From positions 1 to 64,000 of the forward strand of contig DYGG01000011.1 in NCBI GenBank assembly GCA_020724775.1: 64,000 nucleotides of DNA, given 5' to 3'. The position numbers and the translations under genes are program-made. Below are positions 34,132 through 42,570 of this stretch, piece by piece; within the stretch, counting starts at the first letter, position 1, and every line of letters begins with the position of its first letter. The notes beneath the pieces are model-generated. The model saw nothing but the letters and a program-made list of their open reading frames with translations, made no database searches and was not told where the DNA came from. This DNA comes from Ignavibacterium sp. GTDB lineage: Bacteria; Zixibacteria; MSB-5A5; GN15; PGXB01.

Positions 34132-35789
34132 GCCTCTTTACGCGACTGCGCCGTTTCAGCCTCCGCGAAAAATTCGTGGCAGTGGTTTTCCTGGTTATTG
34201 TTGCCAGCATGTTCATCATCAGCGGCTATCTGATAAAGCGCCAGAACGAGATTTATCATCTTGAATTGGGTCGGCGCGGACAAACCCTGGTAGCCAACCT
34301 GGCTTACAACGCCGAGTACGGGGTCATTCTGGAATCGCCCGAGGAACTGGAAAATCTGATTAAGGGTGTCACGCGCGCCGATGATATTATCTATGTCGCC
34401 ATCACCGCGACGGATGGGCGAATTCTGGCAGAATCGGGAGAGAATCCACTGCAGGATGCGCAGTTGACCCTCGAACACCGCAGTCCCGATTCGACGATTC
34501 ATTCCGGCTGCATCAGCATGAAGCATTATCAGTCCAAAAGAGGGATTGAATTTGTGCTCCTGACCTATCCGGTAACCACCCGCCGGGCGGCTGTCTCCAA
34601 AGAGAATCTGGGAGCGGTTTCCAGCCCGAGCGGAGCCTCCGAGCAGGGAGATACGGAAGTGATAGGCGAAGTCCTAATGGGGATTACGCTGGACAATCTT
34701 CAGAAGGAAGTCACCAAATCGCAGACGGCGGCGATTCTTTTGACATTGATGGTGGTTTTCTCGGCCATTATCATAATGACGGCATTCGTCAGGATCATCA
34801 CCCGACCTATCGAATCGCTGGTGGAGGTCACCGATAAGATTTCCAAGGGCGATTTAAGCAAGACTGTAGAAGTTCACTGGCAGGATGAAATAGGCTTACT
34901 GGCGGAGTCGTTCAACCGGATGATTGCCTCGCTGAAGAAATCGCAGGAGGAGATAGAAGAATACAACCGCACCTTGGAAGAGAAGATTATCGAACGAACC
35001 ACGGAACTGGAAGAAGCGCAGGCGCAATTGATACAGACTGAAAAAATGGCCGCTATCGGACAACTTGCCGCCGGTGTCGCCCATGAATTGAATAATCCTC
35101 TCGGCGGCATTCTGGGATACTCGCAATTCGCTTTGGAGAAGATTCAGACTAAAAAATTGAGCGAGTTCACGCCCAAAGACCAGGAGTCATTCAGCCGCTA
35201 CCTTAAAGATATCGAGACCCAATCGCGCCGCTGCAAGGCGATTGTGCAGAATCTTCTGAAATTCTCAAGGACGTCTCAAACCGTGGAATTCCAGGAAACA
35301 GATATCAACCAGGTGCTGGAAGAGACGCTCACCTTTATCGACCATCAATTGATGATGAATCAGATAACTTTGCGCAAGTACTACGACCGCAATCTGCCGA
35401 AAGCGCAGGGGAACCCCGGCCAACTGCAGCAGGTATTCACCAATATCATTATCAACGCCATGCATGCTTCCAAACCGGGCTCCGAAATTCTTCTCTCCAC
35501 CCGCTTCCTGCCGCCGCTGGGCGAGTTCTCCGGAGCCGTCGAAATCGCTGTGACCGACCATGGCCACGGCATCAGCGAAGAAAATGTGAAAAAGATTTTT
35601 GAGCCGTTCTTCACTACTAAGGAAATCGGCAAAGGGACCGGACTGGGCCTTTCGGTCAGTTACGGCATCGTCAAGGAGCATGGCGGAGAAATCAAGGTAA
35701 AGTCGCGGACGGGCGAAGGAACCACCTTCACCATAATTATTCCGCTGGAGAAACGCGGGGCTTCGGTCGATAAAGTACTTGATAAGTAA
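34128..35789 (+). CDS. Membrane sensor histidine kinase with HAMP domain
   Basis: 553 aa. TM1 ~16-36 ([20 protein letters not shown]), a periplasmic sensor loop (~40-195) and TM2 ~203-227 are followed by HAMP (~226-280), a coiled coil, a HisKA domain with phospho-acceptor His near 319 ([19 protein letters not shown]) and a HATPase_c domain with N box (IINAMHAS), DHGHGI and [11 protein letters not shown]. All boxes are intact, so it should be active. Translationally coupled to the binding protein upstream, which is its likely input. Receivers are encoded directly downstream. Confidence 0.92.
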   Translation: MSLFTRLRRFSLREKFVAVVFLVIVASMFIISGYLIKRQNEIYHLELGRRGQTLVANLAYNAEYGVILESPEELENLIKGVTRADDIIYVAITATDGRILAESGENPLQDAQLTLEHRSPDSTIHSGCISMKHYQSKRGIEFVLLTYPVTTRRAAVSKENLGAVSSPSGASEQGDTEVIGEVLMGITLDNLQKEVTKSQTAAILLTLMVVFSAIIIMTAFVRIITRPIESLVEVTDKISKGDLSKTVEVHWQDEIGLLAESFNRMIASLKKSQEEIEEYNRTLEEKIIERTTELEEAQAQLIQTEKMAAIGQLAAGVAHELNNPLGGILGYSQFALEKIQTKKLSEFTPKDQESFSRYLKDIETQSRRCKAIVQNLLKFSRTSQTVEFQETDINQVLEETLTFIDHQLMMNQITLRKYYDRNLPKAQGNPGQLQQVFTNIIINAMHASKPGSEILLSTRFLPPLGEFSGAVEIAVTDHGHGISEENVKKIFEPFFTTKEIGKGTGLGLSVSYGIVKEHGGEIKVKSRTGEGTTFTIIIPLEKRGASVDKVLDK

Positions 35790-35824
35790 AAACTTTGGAA
35801 ACGCTCTCGGGAACTGACAGTTTT

Positions 35825-36226
35825 ATGGACGAAGTCAATAAAAAGAGCATTCTCATCGTTGATGACGAAGCCGTCATGCGCGATTTTCTTTATGACGTGC
35901 TGGAGGATTTTGCCGTCGAAAAGGCCTCCGATGGCGATGAGGCGATTGCCAAGATTAAAGCGCGGGCATATGACCTGATTATAACCGATATGAAAATGCC
36001 CCGTGTCTCCGGTGAAGAAGTGGTAAGATTCGCCCGGGAGACCTATCCGGATACCCCGATAATCATAATCTCGGGGTACTCCAGTCTCTCCTCGGTCGGG
36101 ATCGCCCTCGGCTACGGCGTCTGCGCTTTCTTGTCGAAACCGTTTACTATTAAGCAACTGCGCGCCGAAGTGGATAAATCACTCCGAAGCGACCAGCGCC
36201 GCGCGGAAGGGGGCGCCCATGCCTGA
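35825..36226 (+). CDS. Single-domain response regulator
   Basis: 133 aa, CheY-like receiver only. Acidic pocket ILIVDDE, phospho-acceptor Asp near 54 (LIITDMKMP), switch Ser in IIISGYS and Lys in LSKPF. There is no output domain, so it acts through protein contact or phosphotransfer. The ATG at 35825 is chosen; an in-frame TTG at 35795 would add ten unlikely residues. Its stop overlaps the next receiver by 8 nt. Confidence 0.88.
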   Translation: MDEVNKKSILIVDDEAVMRDFLYDVLEDFAVEKASDGDEAIAKIKARAYDLIITDMKMPRVSGEEVVRFARETYPDTPIIIISGYSSLSSVGIALGYGVCAFLSKPFTIKQLRAEVDKSLRSDQRRAEGGAHA

Positions 36227-36590
36227 AAAGATGCTGGTCATCGATGACGCCCCGGTCATTCGCGCCTTTCTCCAAGAGGTGCTCAGCGATATGGGATTTG
36301 AGGTCGATGTTGCCGAGAACGGGCGTGACGGCTATGAGATGGCTAAGCAGCATGACTATGCGATAATTTTCTGCGATGTACATATGCCGGTATTAAACGG
36401 CTTGCAGACGGTCATCGCCATCAAGAAACTGAAACCGGATTCGCGTATCGTGATGACCGATTCCTTCCCGGACCGCCAGGCGGAGCAGGCGGCGCGAGCG
36501 GGAGCCTTTTGCTGTTTAACCAAACCATTTTACCTGGAAGAATTGAAATCAATAATTGCTAATGCTTTGAAGGTCAAAGCGATTCGTTGA
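36219..36590 (+). CDS. Single-domain response regulator
   Basis: 123 aa CheY-like receiver: acidic pocket VIDDAP, phospho-acceptor Asp near 53 (IFCDVHMPVLNG), Thr switch in VMTDSFP and Lys in LTKPFY. Divergent from the preceding receiver, so probably not a recent duplicate. It overlaps that gene by 8 nt, and the hybrid kinase follows after 1 nt. No output domain. Confidence 0.87.
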   Translation: MPEKMLVIDDAPVIRAFLQEVLSDMGFEVDVAENGRDGYEMAKQHDYAIIFCDVHMPVLNGLQTVIAIKKLKPDSRIVMTDSFPDRQAEQAARAGAFCCLTKPFYLEELKSIIANALKVKAIR

Positions 36591-36591
36591 C

Positions 36592-38295
36592 GTGTCAGAT
36601 TCGATAAAAATAGACGGGCGCTCACCCCGCATTCTGGTGGTGGACGATGAAGAGATCGTTCTCTCGCTCGTGAAGGATGCCCTTGACGATGCCGGTTACG
36701 AGATTGACCTGGCATCGGGAGGGCTGGAAGCCCTTCGTAAACTGGAGCGGGAGCATTTCGATTTCATTCTGACTGATATCCGTATGCCGGAATGTGACGG
36801 TCTGGAACTGGCGAAAAGAGCGCGGGAAAAAGTGCCAGCCATCGGGGTCATCTTCATGACCGGATATGCCAATCTCAATTCCGCCAAGGATGCCATCAAA
36901 GAAGGGGCTTATGATTATATTATGAAGCCCTTCGAGTTGAACGAAATTCGTCATGCCGTTAAAGGGGCGCTCCGGAAACGGCAGAAGGATGCGGAAAAGA
37001 CTTTAGCCGGGCAACTGGGACGTCTCAGCGACCTCAATCAACTGATGTACACTGTGGGCGACAAGAAATCGCTTTTGCGGCTATCGCTCGGGTTTGCATT
37101 GATGCAGGGAAAGACAGCGCGGGGAGCGGTGGCATATAAAGCCGGCGAGGATAATCAGATAGGCTTGATTTATACGGTCGACTCTACCGAAAACCGTTTC
37201 GAGGAATTACTTCAGCATTTTGAGAAAGATTTTCTGGCAGTCAACAGCGAAACCTGGAACGGTCCGATGGTGATAAAGTCTCTTGAAGAGCATCCCCTCT
37301 TTGCCGCCTGCGGTGACCGCCAGATAGATTCTTTTCTGATTCCACCCTGGTATAAGCCAAATGATCACCTACTCAATATCGCCCTCAAGCGCGGCGCCAA
37401 TCTTTACGGCTTTCTCATACTCGGCTACGGCGCCGATAACGAAATGCCGAGCGACAGCGACTGTCAACTCCTCTCCATAACGGCCAGCCAGATAGCAATC
37501 TCTTTTGAAAATATTCTCTTGCTGGAAGAAACCCGCAATGCTTACAGCCGCTTAAAAGACCTGCAGGACCAGACCATTCAATTGGAAAAAATGGCGGTCA
37601 AGGGGCAGATGTCGGCCGAAATCGGACACGAACTGAATAATTTCCTCGGGGTTGTCTCCGGAAATATCTCGCTTCTGGAACATCAGGTTAATCAGAAAAA
37701 CTATTCGGAACTGGAAAAATATATTAAAGCCGTCATCAGCAACCTCGACAATATCAGGAAATTCACGCAGGGACTGATGGATTTCACCGCCCTGGCGTCG
37801 AAATTCGAATCGTGCGAAATCGTGGGACTGGTTGAGGATGTTCTGGAATCGCTGAAAGCGCACCGTCACTTTCAAGAAGTTCAGGTTTCGTTTGACAGGC
37901 CTCCGAATTCCGTTTTCACCATGGCTGATATTGGGCAGGTGCAGCAACTTCTTTATAATATGCTCAACAATGCCGCCGATGCCACGGTCGAAAACGACGC
38001 TAATAAAGGGCGCAAGGTCGCGGTGCTTATAACTTTTGACCAGGAAAACGAGAACTTTGCCCTGTCGGTGACCGATAACGGGGTTGGGATGGCGCCGGAG
38101 CAGCTGGCCAATGCCTTCAAATCACGATTCACCACCAAGAAGAGCGGGCATGGGTTCGGGCTTCTGGTCTGCAAGAGAATCATCGAGAATCATAAAGGGA
38201 AATTGACAATTGACTCGACTCCTGGTGAAGGAACCACGATTACTATCAATTTTCCCATCCTCTCCCCTGCCGAAAATCTGCAAGCAGTACGATAG
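36592..38295 (+). CDS. Receiver-linked soluble histidine kinase (hybrid)
   Basis: 567 aa without membrane segments. An N-terminal receiver (~10-130; phospho-Asp near 61 in ILTDIRMP, Lys in MKPFE) is followed by a GAF-like middle region (~140-310), a HisKA domain with His near 346 (EIGHELNNFLGVVSGN) and HATPase_c (NMLNNAADA, VTDNGVGM, GHGFGLLVCKRI). The order receiver-then-kinase means its kinase could be controlled by phosphorylation from the membrane kinase at 34128, giving a relay. The start is GTG 1 nt after the previous stop. Confidence 0.87.
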   Translation: MSDSIKIDGRSPRILVVDDEEIVLSLVKDALDDAGYEIDLASGGLEALRKLEREHFDFILTDIRMPECDGLELAKRAREKVPAIGVIFMTGYANLNSAKDAIKEGAYDYIMKPFELNEIRHAVKGALRKRQKDAEKTLAGQLGRLSDLNQLMYTVGDKKSLLRLSLGFALMQGKTARGAVAYKAGEDNQIGLIYTVDSTENRFEELLQHFEKDFLAVNSETWNGPMVIKSLEEHPLFAACGDRQIDSFLIPPWYKPNDHLLNIALKRGANLYGFLILGYGADNEMPSDSDCQLLSITASQIAISFENILLLEETRNAYSRLKDLQDQTIQLEKMAVKGQMSAEIGHELNNFLGVVSGNISLLEHQVNQKNYSELEKYIKAVISNLDNIRKFTQGLMDFTALASKFESCEIVGLVEDVLESLKAHRHFQEVQVSFDRPPNSVFTMADIGQVQQLLYNMLNNAADATVENDANKGRKVAVLITFDQENENFALSVTDNGVGMAPEQLANAFKSRFTTKKSGHGFGLLVCKRIIENHKGKLTIDSTPGEGTTITINFPILSPAENLQAVR

Positions 38296-38353
38296 TATTG
38301 CCTTATTTTCCGGACAGATATATATTTCCTCCAGTTAACTCCTCCTTTGCAAT

Positions 38354-38818
38354 ATGCATAGCGGTTTCGGATATAATAGTTTTCATTTTGCGGGTTTGTG
38401 GGTACGGTTTACAGCCCTGCTTGTCGATTTCATTCTCCTGAGCATTCCGTTTTTCATCATCACAAGAATCGTCAAAGGAGTCTGGCTGATGGGGGCTAAA
38501 GACCATCGCTGGGTCAGCGGCTGGTTCATAAATGACCCCTTATGCATGATCTTTCTCGCGATTATTGTTCTGTATTTTATTCTGCTTGAAGGTCTGGCCG
38601 GGAAGACCGTTGGCAAACGGTTGCTGGGGATTAAGGTGGTCGCCGTTGAGGGCGGTCTGCCGGGCTTAAAGAGAAGTCTTATTAGAAATCTTCTGCGGGC
38701 GGTGGACAGTCTTCCGGCGTTGAATGTAGTTGGCGTGATACTCATTTTGAAGTCACCGGAGCGGGCGCGATTCGGAGACAGGATTGCCGGCACACGGGTG
38801 GTCAAGGTGATGAAATGA
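38354..38818 (+). CDS. RDD family membrane protein
   Basis: 154 aa with three hydrophobic segments. RDD-domain hallmarks: GLWVRFTALLVDFILL (Arg and Asp in helix 1), GKTVGKRLLGIKVV, and RFGDRIAGTRVV near the end. Some RDD proteins act as Na+/H+ antiporters and others are accessory membrane proteins. Function here unknown. No clear ribosome binding site. It stands alone, 58 nt after the hybrid kinase. Confidence 0.82.
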   Translation: MHSGFGYNSFHFAGLWVRFTALLVDFILLSIPFFIITRIVKGVWLMGAKDHRWVSGWFINDPLCMIFLAIIVLYFILLEGLAGKTVGKRLLGIKVVAVEGGLPGLKRSLIRNLLRAVDSLPALNVVGVILILKSPERARFGDRIAGTRVVKVMK

Positions 38819-38902
38819 TGCGTGCCAGGACGGACTTGATTTGACACTTGCGTAAAAAGCGAGTAGTCATTTACCTCTGAGAAAGCAAATCAAGGAGGTA
38901 AG

Positions 38903-39135
38903 ATGACTACTCAACAGAAACTGGTCCAGAAGAAACTAAGCCTTCTGGAACTGGGGGAATATCTTCAGAACGTATCCGAAGCCTGCCGTATCCATCCGCC
39001 GCGGCGGATTCCCGTCAGCATTTCTACGATATCAAACAAGCCTACGAGAGTCAAGGGTTAGATGGGCTCCGGGAAAAGACTCGTCGCAAGCCGCGTTTGA
39101 AGAATCGGGTGGCGCCTTCTATGAATATACAATAA
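38903..39135 (+). pseudogene. Decayed transposase N-terminus (IS481-like helix-turn-helix)
   Basis: From ATG 38903 (with AAGGAGGTAAG upstream) the frame reads MTTQQKLVQKKLSLLELG and SEACRIH. It is then lost in a GC-rich palindromic stretch, and the protein resumes in another frame as QHFYDIKQAYESQGLDG, LREKTRRKP, before stopping. The two parts together form the N-terminal HTH region of IS481-type transposases. The DDE catalytic core is absent. The break coincides with CCGCCGCGGCGG, like palindromes elsewhere in the window. It is a frameshifted and truncated remnant. Confidence 0.7.
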
Positions 39136-39136
39136 C

Positions 39137-39166
39137 GGCGGAATCCGAAGGGTCTCGAATTCCGCC
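39137..39166. repeat. Inverted repeat next to the transposase remnant
   Basis: GGCGGAAT (39137-39144) and ATTCCGCC (39159-39166) form a perfect 8-bp stem with a 14-nt loop. It is not followed by T. It may be part of the remnant's junction or one of the dispersed palindromes. Confidence 0.4.
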
Positions 39167-39282
39167 GGGGGAACGGAAGAGTGAGTGCTGATTTCCTTAC
39201 AACAGAGTCAATCCTCTTGCCAGAACTTCTGATGAACATCCCATGCGGTGGGATGATTGTGTCGAAACCGCCCGCCGCACCT

Positions 39283-41049
39283 TCATTCTTTCATCACCAT
39301 TATTCCCCAGCGCTGGGGATTTTCGGGACGGGAGGCGTTAAAATCCGGGAAAGAATGGGAATCATCAGTTACGAAATAAACTTCATATCTTCCGGCTTCA
39401 AGAAATATCTGGGTTTCGACTTTGCGGTTTTTGTCGGCGCCACCGGCGTGACGGGTCATTCGGTAGATCATCTCCCAGACCGTTTCTCCTGTCCGGGCAT
39501 TCTCAATCCAGCCGTAATCGTACATATGCCCCCCCTTACCCTCACCGAGCGCAATCACCTTTACCTTTGCGGCCGACTTCAGTTCAAACTCACGGCGCGC
39601 TTTCTCATCGTCACCCAATCCGGTCAAATCGACCAGAATATTGCTGTTGGGCGGCAACTGGTCGAAATATTCAACAGAATTCTTGTCAAAGTTCTTGCCG
39701 AACCCATAGAGGGTTATACCCCATAACTCTTTCTCCATTGGCGGCGAGGCATTCCAGTCATTGTAGGCATGCGAGTCATCGGTCGAGTAAAAGACCATAT
39801 AATTTCCGGCGGGGAGCCTAACGATGCCGTCAAATCGGCGATTTTTGGAAGCGCCGCCGGCGTGAGTGCAGTTTTCCTCGGTCATTTCCCAGACCTTGTC
39901 GCCGCTGTCCATATTTTCAATCCAGCCGTAATCGGCGAATTCATCATCATAGCCGAATTCTCCGAGCGCTACGATATGGAACGCAGCCGGTTTCTTGAGG
40001 GTGAAGCCTTTAGACACAAATTCATCATCACGGATACGCGTAAGCGCCACCACCACCGGCTCGGAATAGGAGATTTCGAAATCAGAAATGAATTGCCGGT
40101 CGCTCTCTTTTACCGGTGAAATAAGCATACCGTAATACATCGGGTCATAAGGAGGTTGAACATTCCATCGCTCGAAGGAATGGCTGTCATCAGTTATATA
40201 GTGCGCCAGATAGTTCCCTGCCGGCAGAGTAATCTCTCCAACAAAGGAGCGGTTTTTCCGACCGCCGCCCGCCCAGGAGGTATTCCATTTATCCATCTGC
40301 CAGACTTTCTTGAGACTATCGGCGTCAATGATCCAGCCATGGTCAACAAAAACCCGGTCGCTGCTGGAATATTCGCCGATGGCGATAATTTTCAGGGAAA
40401 GTTCTTTCTTGAGGGTGAAGCCTTTCTTGGCGAAGTAGTCGTCGCCAGGCTGCGTGAAATCGACAACGGCGCTTTTTTTCCGTGTCAGTACCGGGTCAAA
40501 ACGGGTAAAGGTGCCGTCGGGCGCCTTTATCAATATCTGCAGATCTTTTATATCTTCACTGTAATATTCCCGTTTGGATTCTTCATCGGTGTCAATAATA
40601 TCACCCAGCCATTTGAAGGCATCCCCCATATCCTCGATAATAATCTCCATTCCTTCCAGCGAATAAGGGCGGCCGACATAGTAATAGCACTCATATTTTC
40701 CGGCCGGGAGGGTCACCTCGTCCTCACACTCCCGCAGGTAACGGGAGCCTTCATATCGATGTGTCTCCTGCTCCTCCATAATCCAAACCGGCTCGCGGTC
40801 GGAAGAACTGATTATCCATCCGTAGGCGAACATCTGGTCGGCGTTCTTCAATTCGCCGCCGATGGCATATATGGAAATCCTGGTTTGCCCCTTCAACTCA
40901 AACCCCTCGACTTTGAGATCCCCCTCGCTGAAATTTTTCATCTGTAAGACGACCTCATCCGCTTTAACCATTACCGCCCCAAAAATAAAAATGAGGCAGA
41001 AGATGAGGAATAAGACTAAAGCCGCAACTATCAGCTTTGGGTTCAGCAA
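39283..41049 (-). CDS. Membrane-anchored protein built of four related repeats
   Basis: 588 aa, no named family recognised. An N-terminal hydrophobic anchor (~5-28) is followed by one divergent and three clear copies of a ~110-residue beta-rich unit (about 48-150, 205-320, 345-455, 475-588). Shared features are F-x-LKK, IxAIGE, DYGWIEN, VWEM, HAGGAxKNR, LPAGNYxxxYxTDDSHS and WNASPP. Conserved Asp, His and Trp suggest a ligand-binding or metal-binding sandwich facing the periplasm or surface. The start is TTG at 41049, chosen for GGAGGAG about 8 nt upstream. Monocistronic by context. Confidence 0.75.
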   Translation of the reverse strand: MLNPKLIVAALVLFLIFCLIFIFGAVMVKADEVVLQMKNFSEGDLKVEGFELKGQTRISIYAIGGELKNADQMFAYGWIISSSDREPVWIMEEQETHRYEGSRYLRECEDEVTLPAGKYECYYYVGRPYSLEGMEIIIEDMGDAFKWLGDIIDTDEESKREYYSEDIKDLQILIKAPDGTFTRFDPVLTRKKSAVVDFTQPGDDYFAKKGFTLKKELSLKIIAIGEYSSSDRVFVDHGWIIDADSLKKVWQMDKWNTSWAGGGRKNRSFVGEITLPAGNYLAHYITDDSHSFERWNVQPPYDPMYYGMLISPVKESDRQFISDFEISYSEPVVVALTRIRDDEFVSKGFTLKKPAAFHIVALGEFGYDDEFADYGWIENMDSGDKVWEMTEENCTHAGGASKNRRFDGIVRLPAGNYMVFYSTDDSHAYNDWNASPPMEKELWGITLYGFGKNFDKNSVEYFDQLPPNSNILVDLTGLGDDEKARREFELKSAAKVKVIALGEGKGGHMYDYGWIENARTGETVWEMIYRMTRHAGGADKNRKVETQIFLEAGRYEVYFVTDDSHSFPDFNASRPENPQRWGIMVMKE

Positions 41050-41163
41050 ACGATTCTCCTCCTGTTCCGGGCAACTTTTTTAACTACTTTGTATTACGAT
41101 AAATAAAGGACCAGGTTTCGCCCGAAAAATAAATCGTGGAGAGTCCGCAATCAATCAAGTAAG

Positions 41164-41190
41164 AGCGGCGGCATACCGCATGCCGCCGCT
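41164..41190 (-). terminator. Strong hairpin downstream of pmbA
   Basis: AGCGGCGGCAT and ATGCCGCCGCT form a perfect 11-bp stem around ACCGC, 28 nt after the pmbA stop on the - strand. The following CTTACTTG is only mildly T-rich, so termination is likely but not certain. Confidence 0.5.
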
Positions 41191-41217
41191 TCAGTCGCAT
41201 AATAACTAATTACCGGC

Positions 41218-42570
41218 TCAGAAATCGGTGGTGCCGGTGAATTTGAAAGAACTGAGATGAAAATTCGGCGCCGCTATGCAGCCGACAGAATCCCACCAGG
41301 ATGGTATAAGTTGCCGGTCTTTCGAGATTCCTATGACATGAGAGAAAGCCCGTAGCATGGAATCGGTGAAGCGAAGATTCTTGACCCCGTGCTTAAGTTG
41401 ACCTTCCTCAATGAGATAGACCCCATCCCGGGTCATTCCGGTCAGAACCGCTTTGGGAGTATCGATGAAGCCGTTAATGTAATGAAAGCGGGTGACCAGC
41501 AGACCTTTCTTGACGCCGGCGATAAGTTCCTCGCGGGTCTTATTTCCCGGCTCAACAATGAGATTGAGTCCAATGGCGCCCTGGCCCTGCTCGTTTGCCG
41601 GAAGTCCATGCCCGGTCGATTCAACCCCGGCTTTATTGCCGCTGGTGCGGTCGAAAACTACCCCTTTGCCAATGCCTTTCTCAATGAAGTAAACTTTCCG
41701 CTTGGGGACCCCTTCAAAATCAAACGGCATGGCGATAGCCGAGGGATCATTGCCATCATCATAGATAGTAACCGCGTCATCCATCAGTTTTTGACCGATT
41801 TTGTCAGATAGGAAAGAGGTCTTGTCGTTAAAGCCTTTGGAGCCGAACCCGATGTAATTAATCCACTCAAAGAGGGCGGCAACGGCGGCCGGCTCAAGGA
41901 TGACTTCATAATCGCCAGCCGCGAGCGGTTTAGGTTTCTTGCCAACATAGGCTTTTTCCACCGCAATATCGGCAAGAGAGACAACTTCGATATCCTCAAC
42001 CTTCCGGGATAGCCCCACCGAGTATCCCGATGAGGTCTCCGACATGGCGATGATATTGATGCTGGCGCTGGTGACCGGCTGATAGCAGCGGACGCCTTTT
42101 GTATTGAAGACGGCGATTTCGCCGTCACCGGTGGCGAAGGCTCCCGCTGTCGTGAATTTCCTCTTGTTGGCGCGAATGAAGACCTTTTTCACCAGACGGG
42201 CACGGTCCTTGGGTCCGAATTCCGCCGTGGCGGGGAAATATGTCTCCACTCTGGCATACTCTTTGGGCTCAGGAAGTCCCGGGAAATGCTTGTTCTCTTT
42301 CTGATATTTGGCGATTTCAAAAGAATTCCGAAGTGTCGCTTTCAGGTCAGACAGAAGGAGCGAATTGGTCGAAGCCACGCCTATTTTCTTGCCCAGGACG
42401 GTGCGGAAGAGAATCTTGGCGTTGGCTTCATTCACATTCTGATGAATGATGGAATTGGCAAACCGGGTCAGTCCGGAGTTGGAGCCGACAAAGACGACTT
42501 CGGTCTCATCCGCTTTGCTTCCTTTAACCACTTTCTCGAAGAGGCTGAAAAGTTTATCCTGTCCTATCAT
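41218..42570 (-). CDS. pmbA: TldE/PmbA family protein
   Basis: 450 aa, partner of TldD in the heterodimeric metalloprotease that degrades or matures modified peptides. The TldE subunit lacks the HExxxH zinc motif, as here. Recognisable features are ANAKILFRTVLGKKIGVAS, the GFNDKTSFLSDKIGQKLMDD region, and the C-terminal GLLVTRFHYINGFIDTPKAVLTGMTRDGVYLIEEG. It overlaps the tldD stop by 4 nt (ATGA), consistent with equal synthesis of both subunits. Putative terminator at 41164-41190. Confidence 0.88.
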   Translation of the reverse strand: MIGQDKLFSLFEKVVKGSKADETEVVFVGSNSGLTRFANSIIHQNVNEANAKILFRTVLGKKIGVASTNSLLLSDLKATLRNSFEIAKYQKENKHFPGLPEPKEYARVETYFPATAEFGPKDRARLVKKVFIRANKRKFTTAGAFATGDGEIAVFNTKGVRCYQPVTSASINIIAMSETSSGYSVGLSRKVEDIEVVSLADIAVEKAYVGKKPKPLAAGDYEVILEPAAVAALFEWINYIGFGSKGFNDKTSFLSDKIGQKLMDDAVTIYDDGNDPSAIAMPFDFEGVPKRKVYFIEKGIGKGVVFDRTSGNKAGVESTGHGLPANEQGQGAIGLNLIVEPGNKTREELIAGVKKGLLVTRFHYINGFIDTPKAVLTGMTRDGVYLIEEGQLKHGVKNLRFTDSMLRAFSHVIGISKDRQLIPSWWDSVGCIAAPNFHLSSFKFTGTTDF

